Origin: Ectopseudomonas composti
Lineage (GTDB): Bacteria; Pseudomonadota; Gammaproteobacteria; Pseudomonadales; Pseudomonadaceae
Direction: 5' to 3'
Assembly (NCBI RefSeq): GCF_900115475.1
Contig: NZ_FOWP01000012.1
Span: 107,474-171,473 of the forward strand
DNA length: 64,000 nt
In this document: positions 26,081-34,910 of the stretch, piece by piece
Layout: each line of letters opens with the position of its first letter
How positions within the stretch are numbered: the first letter of the stretch is position 1
Made by a program: the position numbers and the translations under genes
Notes under the pieces: model-generated
The model's database searches: none
The model's input: only the letters and a program-made list of their open reading frames with translations
Told to the model about the DNA's origin: nothing

Positions 26081-27097
26081 TCAGCTACCCGGATGGGCAT
26101 AGGCCTCTTCGAAGAAATAGTCCTTCCAGGACGCGGCCTTGTTCTTCAGCACGCCCAGTTCATGCAACTTCTCGGCATAGATGAACGTGCGCTGCGGCGA
26201 TACGGTGAAGTCGTTCTCCGGGTCCTCGATGATCTTCTTCACGAAGTCCAGCGGCAGCTTGGAGTTCTCCACCCGAATGTACGTCTCTGCCGCGGCGGCC
26301 TTGTCGGCCTTGATGATCTGCTCAGCTTCCACCAACGCGTCGTAGAAGGCCTTGTAGGTCTTGGGATTCTGATCGTGGAATTTCTCGGTGGCATAGAGCA
26401 CGTTGAAGGTGGCCTGGCCGCCGAGGATGTCATAGCTGCTGATCAGCTTATGCACCTTGGGGTTTTCCAGCGCCTGATACTGGAACGGCGGGCTGGAGAA
26501 ATGCGCGGTGATTTCCGAACCGCCCTTGATCAGCGCGGCCGTGGCGTCCGGGTGCGGCAGGCTGACGGAAATATTGTCGAAACGCTGGAAGTCATCCTTG
26601 CCATAGCGCTTGGCGGCTTCGAGCTGCAGGGTGCGTGACTGGAAGCCAACACCAGCAGCCGGTACGGCAAGACGATCCTTCTCGGACAGATCGTCCAGCG
26701 ACTTGACGTCTTCACGGTTGCTCAACACATAGCCCGGCAATGAGCCCAGCGCCGCCACCGCCTTTACATTCTGCCGACCGTGGGTGCGATCCCACACGGT
26801 GAGCATCGGCGGCACGCCCGCCGAGACCACATCGATGGCACCAGCCAGCAACGCTTCGTTCATGGCAGTGGCGCCGGAAATGGTGCGCCACTCGACCTCG
26901 ATCGTGTCCAGGCCCTGAGCCTTGGCGTGCTTCTCGATCAGTTGCTGGTCCTTGACCACATGCAGCACCAGGTAACCGATGCCGAATTGCTGAGCAATAC
27001 TGATTTTGCCTTCGGCCTGCGCGGCCAGAGGCGTTGCCAATGCGCCGAGCAGGCCCAGTGCGGCGGCCAGACGGCCGAATGTGAATGTGTTGGTCAT
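26081..27097 (-). CDS. ABC transporter substrate-binding protein (TauA/SsuA-like)
   Basis: 338 residues with a cleavable signal peptide (LATPLAAQA, about 1-28). The mature protein has the NMT1/TauA fold pattern: ISIAQQFGIGYLVLHVVKDQQLIEKHA, WRTISGATAMNEALLAGAIDV, VPAAGVGFQSRTLQL. It supplies a periplasmic receptor for the permease and ATPase encoded upstream on the same strand, with a TauD-type dioxygenase at the head. The family and this gene set point to sulfonate or sulfate-ester uptake. It is unusual that the binding protein is the last gene, behind a 176-bp gap containing a hairpin repeat. Confidence 0.88.
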   Translation of the reverse strand: MTNTFTFGRLAAALGLLGALATPLAAQAEGKISIAQQFGIGYLVLHVVKDQQLIEKHAKAQGLDTIEVEWRTISGATAMNEALLAGAIDVVSAGVPPMLTVWDRTHGRQNVKAVAALGSLPGYVLSNREDVKSLDDLSEKDRLAVPAAGVGFQSRTLQLEAAKRYGKDDFQRFDNISVSLPHPDATAALIKGGSEITAHFSSPPFQYQALENPKVHKLISSYDILGGQATFNVLYATEKFHDQNPKTYKAFYDALVEAEQIIKADKAAAAETYIRVENSKLPLDFVKKIIEDPENDFTVSPQRTFIYAEKLHELGVLKNKAASWKDYFFEEAYAHPGS

Positions 27098-27174
27098 GGT
27101 GTAGTTCTCGTTGTGTGATTTAGCAGAATTGCCTGTGTCATTTGTTGAAGGGCCGAATAGCGACTCGCGTCAGT

Positions 27175-27262
27175 CTTGTAGGGTGGGCTTCAGCCCACCA
27201 TTGGGTTGGGGTGCGCTCCTGGTGGGCTAAAACGGATCGCCGCCCGGCCCACCCCACGGGTG
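27175..27262. repeat. Palindromic intergenic repeat
   Basis: Contains GGTGGGCT-TC-AGCCCACC (27182-27199) and a second GGTGGGC...GCCCACCCCAC pair (27221-27255). It lies between the permease and substrate-binding genes. The GTAGGGTGGGC style resembles other intergenic repeats in this window (58669, 63140). It may attenuate or stabilise the transcript at this point. Confidence 0.6.
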
Positions 27263-27273
27263 ATAAATCGCTT

Positions 27274-28140
27274 TTAACGCTGCATCCCCCAACGCTTGAC
27301 GGTCACCCGCTCGACCGTGGCGAAAACCAGGTTTTCCACCAGCAAGCCAATCAGGATTACCGCCGCCAAGCCGGCGAAGACCTTGTCGGTGTACAGCTCA
27401 TTGCGATTCTGGAAGATGTACCAGCCCAGACCGCCCTTGCCGCTAGAGGCGCCGAACACCAACTCGGCGGCGATCAGGGTGCGCCAGGCGAAGGCCCAGC
27501 CGATCTTCAGGCCCGACAAGATCGACGGCAGCGCCGCGGGGATAAGGATGAACAGCACAAAGCGCAGGCCCCTTAGGCCGTAGTTGCGCCCGGCCATGCG
27601 CTGGGTCTCGGAGACGCCGAGAAAGCCGGCGTAGGTGTTCAGCGCCAGCGCCCAAAGCACCGAATGCACCAGCACGAAGATCAGGCTGTTCTCGCCCAGG
27701 CCGAACCACAGCAGCGACAGCGGTAGCAGCGCGATGGCCGGCAGCGGGTTGAACATCGAGGTCAGCGTCGACAGCAGGTCACGCCCCAGTTGGGTCGACA
27801 CAGCCAGGGTAGTGAGCAGGAAGGCCAGGCCGATGCCGAGCAGATAGCCCTTGATCAGCACCGACAGCGAGATCGCCACCTTCTCCAGCAGTTCGCCACT
27901 GCCGATGCCTTCGACGAATGCCTTGGCCGTCTGCACGAAGCTGGGCAACAGCAGGTCGTTACCCTGGTAACGCGCCGCCAGCTCCCAGATCAGCGCCAAC
28001 ACCAGCAGGATCAGCGTCTTGCGCAGCCATCCTTGTTGCCACAGGCGCTGCAGCAGCGGCAGCTCACGCTCCAGCTTGAGATCCGGCAGCGGCTGCAGGG
28101 CAATTTCATAATCCTCACGGCGTGCGGGGGAAAGACTCAT
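27274..28140 (-). CDS. ABC transporter permease (SsuC/TauC-like)
   Basis: 288 residues with about six membrane helices (TLILLVLALIWELAARY, LLGIGLAFLLTTLAV and others) and the permease coupling loop TQRMAGRNYGLRGLRFVLFILIPAALPSILSGLKIGWAFAWRTLIAAEL, typical of the sulfonate/taurine/nitrate branch. It forms the inner-membrane channel with the ATPase encoded 12 bases upstream. The long N-terminal cytosolic stretch (about 40 residues) is longer than in SsuC. Confidence 0.9.
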   Translation of the reverse strand: MSLSPARREDYEIALQPLPDLKLERELPLLQRLWQQGWLRKTLILLVLALIWELAARYQGNDLLLPSFVQTAKAFVEGIGSGELLEKVAISLSVLIKGYLLGIGLAFLLTTLAVSTQLGRDLLSTLTSMFNPLPAIALLPLSLLWFGLGENSLIFVLVHSVLWALALNTYAGFLGVSETQRMAGRNYGLRGLRFVLFILIPAALPSILSGLKIGWAFAWRTLIAAELVFGASSGKGGLGWYIFQNRNELYTDKVFAGLAAVILIGLLVENLVFATVERVTVKRWGMQR

Positions 28141-28152
28141 GGTGCACGCTCC

Positions 28153-29028
28153 TCAGTAGGCAATGCGGATGTCATGGAAGCCCAGCCCGGCAGCGGCGCG
28201 CGCGCCCTCCTCGCTGTCCTCCTCGAACAACAGGCGATGAATGCGTTGTGCGGTCTGCTGGAACGCCGCGCCGCCCAGGCTGTGCAGGTCGAACTGATGA
28301 CTGCCCACCTCCGCCCGCACCCGCCCCGGATGTGGTGACAGCAGTTGGATGCGGTTGCCGACGATCAGCGCCTCCTCGATGGAGTGGGTGACGAACAGCA
28401 GGGTGAAGCGCACCTCCTCCCACAGTTGCAGCAACTCCTCCTGCATCTTGCGTCGGGTCAGCGCGTCGAGCGCGGCGAAGGGCTCGTCCATCAGCAGGAT
28501 CTTCGGCTGCATGGCCAGTGCCCGGGCGATGGCCACCCGCGCCTTCATGCCGCCGGACAGGGTGTGCGGGTAGGCGTCGGCGAAGGCAGCCAGGCCGACT
28601 TTCTCCAGGTAATGCAGGGCACGCTCTTCAGCGTCGCGGCGCCCCAACGTGCGCGAGGCCAGCAACGGGAACATGACGTTCTGCTTCACCGTCTTCCACG
28701 GCGGCAGCTGGTCGAACTCCTGGAACACCACGATGCGATCCGGACCCGGCTCATGAACCTGGGCACCTTCGAGGCGGATGCTGCCGCCAATCGGCTCGAT
28801 GAAACCGGCGACGGCCTTGAGCAGCGTGGATTTGCCGCAGCCCGAGGGGCCGAGCAGCACGAAACGATCAGAGCGATCCACCTCGAAGCTGACTTCGTGG
28901 GTGGCGCGCACCACGCGCTGCGGGGTGCGGTATTCGAGGCTGACCTTGTCCACCTGCAAAACGGTGTCGAAAGCCGTGGCAGTTGGCTGTGGGTTGCTGG
29001 CCGCGTGGCCTTGCAAGAGCGCATTCAT
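28153..29028 (-). CDS. ABC transporter ATP-binding protein (SsuB/TauB-like)
   Basis: 291 residues. Walker A GPSGCGKST is at 60-68, signature LSGGMKARVAIARAL, Walker B ILLMDEPFAALD and the switch region LFVTHSIEEAL. It belongs to the nitrate/sulfonate/taurine importer group. It is the second gene after the TauD-type dioxygenase and precedes the permease. Substrate specificity is not set by this subunit. Confidence 0.9.
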   Translation of the reverse strand: MNALLQGHAASNPQPTATAFDTVLQVDKVSLEYRTPQRVVRATHEVSFEVDRSDRFVLLGPSGCGKSTLLKAVAGFIEPIGGSIRLEGAQVHEPGPDRIVVFQEFDQLPPWKTVKQNVMFPLLASRTLGRRDAEERALHYLEKVGLAAFADAYPHTLSGGMKARVAIARALAMQPKILLMDEPFAALDALTRRKMQEELLQLWEEVRFTLLFVTHSIEEALIVGNRIQLLSPHPGRVRAEVGSHQFDLHSLGGAAFQQTAQRIHRLLFEEDSEEGARAAAGLGFHDIRIAY

Positions 29029-29109
29029 GACATCGATATCCTGCCCGTGGGCACAGTGAAACCGGACCGTCGCCCATGACGACGGCCAGAAAAGGCAATG
29101 AAGAGACGA

Positions 29110-30000
29110 TCAGAACGGCACGTCGCCCTGAATCGTCGTGCGGTGCATGCGCCGGCGCAGGCGGCTCGGACAGCCGGTGGCCAGGTGGATAAGCGCGCGG
29201 TTATCCCAGAACACCATGTCGTGCGGCTGCCACTGGTGGCGGTAGATGAACTCGGGTTTGGCGCTGTGGGCGTAGAGTTCGGCGAGAATCTGCCGGCTTT
29301 CCTCCTCGGGGATATCGAGGATATGGGTGGTGAAGTTCTCGTTGACGAACAACCCCTTGCGGCCGGTTTCCGGGTGGGTGCGCACCACCGGGTGAACGAC
29401 CGACTTGACCTCGGCCAGTTGCGCCTCGGTCAGGGTCGGGCGACGAATGCCAGCGAATACCTCATCGGCATAGCGTGCGGTGTAGGAATGTGCGGCGCGC
29501 TTACCGTCGAGGGCCTGGCGCAATTCGGCTGGTGGGGTTTCATAGGCCAGTTGCTGGCTGGCGAACAGCGTATCGCCGCCCTCCTCCGGCAGCTCCTGAG
29601 CCAGCAGCATGGAGCCGAGGCTGGGGAGTTCCTTGTAGGACAGATCCGAGTGCCAAAACTTGCCGGCATCGCCCAGACCTATAGGCTGCCCGTTCTCGAC
29701 GATGTTGGAGATGATGAAAATCTCCGGGTGATCAGCCAGCAGAAACTGTTTGAGCACATGAATCTGCAACGAGCCGAAACGGCGGCTGAAGGCGATCTGC
29801 TGCTCGGGGGTGATGCGCTGATCACGGAACACCAGCAAGGCGTGATCGAGGTGAGCGCGATGGACACGGACGAAGTCGTCATCGCTGAGCGGCCGGGTCA
29901 AATCCAGGCCGATGATCTCGGCGCCCACTGGCGCATCGAAAGGGCGGACTTCGAACGACTGTGCCGACGCCGCGGTGGTGGTATGGGCTACTGCCGACAT
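29110..30000 (-). CDS. TauD/TfdA-family alpha-ketoglutarate-dependent dioxygenase
   Basis: 296 residues. Iron ligands are visible as His117-x-Asp119 (FWHSDLS) and a distal His272 (ALIHLATG), with the ketoglutarate-binding Arg about 15 residues later (RRRMHRTT). Members release sulfite or sulfate from sulfonates or alkyl sulfate esters. The ABC importer genes follow on the same strand; the set resembles PA2307-PA2310 of P. aeruginosa. The ATG at 30000 is chosen because GGAG lies six bases before it; an upstream ATG at 30012 has no ribosome site. Confidence 0.9.
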   Translation of the reverse strand: MSAVAHTTTAASAQSFEVRPFDAPVGAEIIGLDLTRPLSDDDFVRVHRAHLDHALLVFRDQRITPEQQIAFSRRFGSLQIHVLKQFLLADHPEIFIISNIVENGQPIGLGDAGKFWHSDLSYKELPSLGSMLLAQELPEEGGDTLFASQQLAYETPPAELRQALDGKRAAHSYTARYADEVFAGIRRPTLTEAQLAEVKSVVHPVVRTHPETGRKGLFVNENFTTHILDIPEEESRQILAELYAHSAKPEFIYRHQWQPHDMVFWDNRALIHLATGCPSRLRRRMHRTTIQGDVPF

Positions 30001-30286
30001 AGAAAACTCCATGCAAAGGCGCCAATCGGCGCATCACTTTGACCGGCCGAGGGTTCGGCCATGTGTTCAGTGCGGCGCGCCGATTGGTCGGCAGGTACGC
30101 ATGGAGCAGAACTTTATAGGTATAAGAAAATTATTTTAAATACCGAATAGGAATATTCATATGACCCACTAAGGTAGGCCGCTGTCAGTACGGAGATTTT
30201 AAGCGGCCAACCATCTCATGAGCAGGAGCCCTGCATCAGCTCCTTGTTAGGGCGGCACCAACAGAGTTGATGCCGCATTCACTTAT

Positions 30287-32530
30287 TCAAAAACGCCAAA
30301 CAGCCTTAATTGACGCTGACTGACTCAGGTAGTCAGAGCGCCCACTGGCTTCGTAGCGTATCGAGATGTCCGTTCCGTTCTCCAGGCTGTGGGTGTAACC
30401 CACACCAGCCCTGGCCAGCCAGGGACCATGGTCGATCCCGGCTGCAACGAAGCTCTGGCCTGGCGCGCCGGTATAGGTGGCTACCAGGTTATCGTCGTCG
30501 TTGATAACGTCATAGCTGACGCCAACGATGGCTTCGAGCTGTGCATTGGGGGTGAGTGCGTGGACGATACGACCATCTACACCGAGGGTCATGACCTCAA
30601 CGGTACTGGCCTCGACATCAAGGCTCAGCGCTCCTGCTCCGCGTTCGGTATAAGACTCAGTCCTAAGCCGGGTGTAATCAGCACGGATCGCCGGAATGAA
30701 GGTATTGGCCTGATCCAGAACGATGGCTTTGGACAGGTTCGAGCCTACATGCAGACTCCAGCTGTCATAGCTTGCGCTGGCAGAACGATTGAGCCCCCCG
30801 AAGTCGAGGGTGCGATCACTGTCGTTGTCATTCCATCCGGCGTCGACCTGAAAGCCCAAAACCATGTCGTTGAGCGGACGACTGCCATACAGAGCGATGA
30901 CGTGACTATCGATTTCGGAGTGGGTACCAGCACCACTGAGGTGGGTATTACCGTCGAGCCGGGTATTGGCATAGGCGTAGGCAATGCCAATCTGGGTTTC
31001 TCCAATATCACCTTCTACACCCGCCGCCAGTCCCCAGGTATCGGCGCTGTAACCCGAGGCGTTGTCATCGGTATCGTTCTGATCGGCTCTGGAGCCGAAG
31101 GGTCTGATCCAGACTTGCTTATTCGTCGCCACATCACCCGCGGACAAGCCGGTAGGCCTCGCAGGAGCAAAGCGACTGGCGAAAATCGAGTTGATGGTAT
31201 TGAGTGCGCCCAGCGTGGCCTGAGCGCTGGCGTTGAGTGGCAAAGTCTGTGCCGCGGCGCGTGCGACGCTACGCTCATCCGGCAAGCGGCCAAGCGCGGT
31301 AACGACGTCGGCCATATCGCCAGTCGGAGCGCCCTGGACTTGGGTATCCAGGACGCTGGCCGCACCCAGGGCCGGGTAGAGACGGTTGTTAAGCGCCGAA
31401 CTGTAGACGCTAGTACCGCTCGAACCGTTACCACTGGCAATGACATTGAGGTCGATGCTATTGCCGTTGATCGTGGCGTTGAAGTCGAACAATGCGGAGT
31501 TGTCCGTGACGATGAAGCTCGTCGCGTTGAGCGTGCCGGCCGTGACAACACCCGCCAGAGAGAGGTTGTTGGCCAGCGTAGGGCTACCAATGACATCGAC
31601 GCCGAGGTTGCTGTTGTTGAAGTTGGCCACGCCACTGACATTCAGTCTGCCGTAGTTCGCGCTGTCGGCGACGCCAATGGTCAAGGTCTGGCTGCCACTC
31701 TGGGTGTAACTGCCTAGTTCCAGCGTGCCAGCGCTTACGGTTGTGTCGCCATCCCAAGAGTTGTTGCCAGCGATGCTGAGTATGCCCGCACCCAGTTTGG
31801 TGAAGCCACCGGTGCCGATAAGAATGCCGGACGTTTGGACGCCGACGTTATAGCCGTTGGTATCGAAGAAGGCACCGCCACCCTGAATAACAATTTCCCC
31901 GAAACTGAAGTTGGGGAAGAACTCGAACTCATTACCTCTGGCCTGCAGGATACCGCCATCCCACTGAAGCTCCCCCGTACCAACACCCTTGAAAAGGTAG
32001 GGCGTTGATAACACGCCGCGAGAGCCGCTGGTGCCGCTGATTGTCAACTGAGCGTAGCCGGTGGGATTCACTGCAAGGATCGTCGCACCACGAGCGATGA
32101 TGCTTGCACCATCGTCAACCATGACGAAAGCATTCCCGTCCCAGCCAACATAGAGATCGCGATTAGTTGTCCATGTTGCGCCTGCGCCGCTAACCAATAC
32201 CTCACCCTGGCTCGGATCGTTTAAGCCGATAAAAGCATCGTTATTGGTAACTGTACCGCCGCTCGTAACATTCAATCGAGCGGTAGCGTTTAGGCCAACA
32301 TAAAGATCCCCGGCAGCATCAAGCCCCGTACCTGATGGCACGTTCTGGGTAACTCCATCAATGGTTGCATCTGCTACAGCAGTGCCTGTGGTTAAGGAAA
32401 TACTTGTTACCAGGAATACGCTGGCACACAACCGATACGGCGCAAGTGCTCTATCTTGCACGCTCGACGGACCTGGCACGACTCGCCGCTCACTCAGGCG
32501 ATTGAATACAGCTCCATGGCAACACTCCAT
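30287..32530 (-). CDS. Type V autotransporter with beta-helix passenger
   Basis: 747 residues. After an extended signal region (hydrophobic LCASVFLVTSISLTTG at about 33-48) the passenger starts with repeats of the T5SS/PEP-associated type (LYVGLNATARLNVTSGG, VLVSGAGATW, LYVGWDGNAFVMVDDGA), then an autotransporter-associated strand repeat (GGFTKLGAGILSIAGNN). From about 470 a 12-strand autotransporter barrel follows, ending in the outer-membrane signature AVWRF. Start 32530 has a GGGAG ribosome site; the longer frame does not. No catalytic triad is visible in the short passenger, so adhesion or surface display is more likely than protease activity. Confidence 0.88.
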   Translation of the reverse strand: MECCHGAVFNRLSERRVVPGPSSVQDRALAPYRLCASVFLVTSISLTTGTAVADATIDGVTQNVPSGTGLDAAGDLYVGLNATARLNVTSGGTVTNNDAFIGLNDPSQGEVLVSGAGATWTTNRDLYVGWDGNAFVMVDDGASIIARGATILAVNPTGYAQLTISGTSGSRGVLSTPYLFKGVGTGELQWDGGILQARGNEFEFFPNFSFGEIVIQGGGAFFDTNGYNVGVQTSGILIGTGGFTKLGAGILSIAGNNSWDGDTTVSAGTLELGSYTQSGSQTLTIGVADSANYGRLNVSGVANFNNSNLGVDVIGSPTLANNLSLAGVVTAGTLNATSFIVTDNSALFDFNATINGNSIDLNVIASGNGSSGTSVYSSALNNRLYPALGAASVLDTQVQGAPTGDMADVVTALGRLPDERSVARAAAQTLPLNASAQATLGALNTINSIFASRFAPARPTGLSAGDVATNKQVWIRPFGSRADQNDTDDNASGYSADTWGLAAGVEGDIGETQIGIAYAYANTRLDGNTHLSGAGTHSEIDSHVIALYGSRPLNDMVLGFQVDAGWNDNDSDRTLDFGGLNRSASASYDSWSLHVGSNLSKAIVLDQANTFIPAIRADYTRLRTESYTERGAGALSLDVEASTVEVMTLGVDGRIVHALTPNAQLEAIVGVSYDVINDDDNLVATYTGAPGQSFVAAGIDHGPWLARAGVGYTHSLENGTDISIRYEASGRSDYLSQSASIKAVWRF

Positions 32531-33105
32531 AACACTCTCCCTGGCGACTGCTGGCGAATTGCCGCAGTTTTTATTTGAGCGCGAGATTACTCCCCATAGA
32601 CCCGTAGCCGCAAGGAAACGGTACGGCAGTGCCAGCACCCTCGAACTGCTCCTCGGCAATGCATACGCAAGATGACCGCCGTCTGCTGGAGACGATGCAC
32701 CACGACCTCGATCACCTGAGCGTACGTCTGAATACCGAACTCGACAGGTCGCAGCCCCTGAGAATAGGTGAACAACAGCGCTGTGCCTTCATGCCCGCCC
32801 TGTAGCTACATCCTCGGTTACTTTTCTGGATGAAAGCCGTTCGGCACGGGATGAAGAAAGCTAAAGGGGCTGCTACACGCAGCCGTAATGACCGACGTTG
32901 AGTAGCTATATAACCCACGAACACACCGAAATATCTCGATGTAATATCTGAGTTTCTAGGGATGGTCTGAGATAGTCGTCATTCCCGCGCAGACGGGAAT
33001 CCAGCCCCCCGCAGTACCTGGACTCGTGCCTTCGCAGGAGTGACGGGATGGGGCTTTCTCAGCGTTTCCCTAGCCTTCCAATCCATCCGTGCAAATGAGA
33101 CGTCC
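32531..33105. other. 575-bp intergenic region holding a small inverted-repeat element
   Basis: No convincing gene; the short frames here lack ribosome sites and family patterns. The right half holds a 118-bp element with terminal inverted repeats (32956-33073). The left part should contain the autotransporter promoter. The region is of mixed composition. Confidence 0.5.
32956..33073. mobile_element. MITE-like element with terminal inverted repeats
   Basis: The ends are CTAGGGA-TGGT-CTGAGA and the inverse TCTCAG-CGTT-TCCCTAG: 13 of 17 positions pair. Inside is the hairpin ATTCCCGCGCAGACGGGAAT, a motif widespread in proteobacterial intergenic repeats, and a second partial copy (GAGTGACGGGATGG) facing it. 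It carries no coding capacity. It lies downstream of fpvF and could fold in the fpv transcript. Confidence 0.65.
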
Positions 33106-34008
33106 CTAATCTGCCTGGCGACCTGAAAGTCCATCGATCACCTGCTCTGTTGTTTCTCTGAGTGCAGTTAGAGGATCTTCAGATAGCGCATTAAAGATGA
33201 GCAGTCTCGCGCCAGCGTCCCTAGCCGCATTAACGACAGCCTCTTCCACAGGCCGATCCGTCAATACCAGACGCACATCATTGTCCTTAATTGCCAACTT
33301 GAATGACTCAAGTGACGCCTCAGCATCCGAATCGAATGACGATGGAGCCGGCACATCAATCACGTCGAGGTTGAGGCTTCTTGTCAGGTAATTTAACCCC
33401 GGCGACAAGCTGACAACGCTGAGATTATCCAACTCAGACAAGCGACTTTCGCTTGTCGCACTCAGCGCTAGCAGGCGCTGCTTGATGTTTGCCAAGTTAC
33501 TCGCTATCTGTGCTGCATCCTTAGGACTCAAGCGCATCAGATCGGCAGCGATAATGTCAGCCATCCGCCCGAGGTTGTTGATGCTCAACCAGGGCCGCTC
33601 CTCCAGCACGTTTCTGCCCGCCGAACTAAGCGCGATGCCCGGCAACGCACCATCCACTGGGCGCGCCGCATCCACTTCGATAATTCGAATATTGCTACGG
33701 CGGGCCAGCGGATAGAGCGGATCATCCGGCCACAACGAACGCAACGCGATCACCGCGTCAGCGTTGCTCGCCGCCTTTTCCAGAGCGCCAGCACCACGCC
33801 CCGTGAAGAAGGAGACCTGGCGGCTGGCAGGCAGATTGGCAGGCGCCGCTCGCACGATCTGCGCCTGCGTACTTTGTAGGAGAATGGAACCGAGACCATG
33901 AGTGATCGGCAGGCTGGCGAGTACCCGCACGGGTTCACCCGCCACCGTTATCGAGACAACGAGCAGCGCACCAATGGCAGCGGCGAGATTGACGACGACT
34001 TTGTTCAT
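33106..34008 (-). CDS. fpvF: FpvF-like periplasmic binding protein
   Basis: 300 residues with a signal peptide (about 1-23) and a cluster A-I (ZnuA-type) binding-protein fold. The set and order match fpvGHJK-fpvCDEF (PA2403-PA2410), where FpvC and FpvF are the two periplasmic proteins that handle iron released from pyoverdine. The mature protein has a single His (His37) and no Cys, so it lacks the multi-His metal site of canonical members and may bind the siderophore or its partner FpvC rather than bare metal. It is the last gene, overlapping fpvE by four bases. Confidence 0.82.
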   Translation of the reverse strand: MNKVVVNLAAAIGALLVVSITVAGEPVRVLASLPITHGLGSILLQSTQAQIVRAAPANLPASRQVSFFTGRGAGALEKAASNADAVIALRSLWPDDPLYPLARRSNIRIIEVDAARPVDGALPGIALSSAGRNVLEERPWLSINNLGRMADIIAADLMRLSPKDAAQIASNLANIKQRLLALSATSESRLSELDNLSVVSLSPGLNYLTRSLNLDVIDVPAPSSFDSDAEASLESFKLAIKDNDVRLVLTDRPVEEAVVNAARDAGARLLIFNALSEDPLTALRETTEQVIDGLSGRQAD

Positions 34009-34910
34009 CCCAGGTTCCCTTTGAGGCTCGGCAGCAGGCTGCGGGCGATAGCGGCGCCAGCGAAGACGATGCCAGCCATGATGATGATCGAAGCACCGGA
34101 CGGCACCGGCAGTTCCAGGGCGATGGGCAGGAAGATGCCGATCAACGTACAGAAGGTGGCGATCAGTACCGACAGCCAGAAGAAGCCTTTCAACGACTGG
34201 CTGAGCAGCCGGGCAGCGGCAGCCGGGATCACCAGCAGCGCACCGACCAGGATGGCACCGATGACCTTCACCGCCGCCACCGTGACCAGCGCCACCAGCA
34301 TGACGAACAGGTAGTCCAGGGGCCCCACCGCAACGCCGCGCACGCTGGCCAGTTGCGGGTTGAAGCTGGCGAGCATGAAGCGGTTGTACATCGGAATGGT
34401 CAGGGCCATCACCAGCAGCGAGACCAGGGTCAGCACAGCGAGGTCCTGGGCATTGACCGTCAGCACCGAGCCGAACAGCACGTTCTCCAGGATATGGACA
34501 TTGATACGCCCGGCCAGCACCAGCAGCAGGCTGGCGCCCACTGCCAGCGACACGGAAAGGAACACGCCGATCAGGGTATCCGGCGACAATCCCGTGCGGT
34601 TGCGCAGGTAATTGAGCAGCAGACCGAACAGCAGGCAGTAACCGAACAGGCTGCCGTAGGGACCCGTGTAGGGCTCACCGAGCAGGATGCCGATAGCGAC
34701 ACCCGTCAGTGCCGCATGGCCGACCGCCTCGGAGAAGAAGGCGAACCGTTTGACCACCACCAGGGTACCAAGGCCGCCGAGCACCGGGCCGATCAGCAAG
34801 CCGGCGAACAGGGCATTGACCACGAAACCATAGGCCAAAGCCTCGGGCAGATAGCCGGCACCGGCCCAGCCCTGGATCAGTTGGCGCAGTTGCTCGAAGA
34901 GCGCGCTCAT
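34005..34910 (-). CDS. fpvE: FpvE-like ABC permease (ZnuB family)
   Basis: 301 residues with eight or nine hydrophobic helices and ZnuB-family segments (VLGGLGTLVVVKRFAFFSEAVGHAALTGVAIG, RTGLSPDTLIGVFLSVSLAVGASLL, IGAILVGALLVIPAAAARLL). It is the inner-membrane channel of the FpvCDEF importer. Four-base ATGA overlaps link it to both neighbours. Without its operon it would be read as a zinc or manganese permease; the eight-gene order is what supports Fpv. Confidence 0.85.
   Translation of the reverse strand: MSALFEQLRQLIQGWAGAGYLPEALAYGFVVNALFAGLLIGPVLGGLGTLVVVKRFAFFSEAVGHAALTGVAIGILLGEPYTGPYGSLFGYCLLFGLLLNYLRNRTGLSPDTLIGVFLSVSLAVGASLLLVLAGRINVHILENVLFGSVLTVNAQDLAVLTLVSLLVMALTIPMYNRFMLASFNPQLASVRGVAVGPLDYLFVMLVALVTVAAVKVIGAILVGALLVIPAAAARLLSQSLKGFFWLSVLIATFCTLIGIFLPIALELPVPSGASIIIMAGIVFAGAAIARSLLPSLKGNLG

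Noticed and set aside
32587..32924. Short leftward frames in the autotransporter upstream region
   Set aside because: No ribosome site, no signal peptide, no family resemblance; Arg/Cys-rich shadow-like composition.
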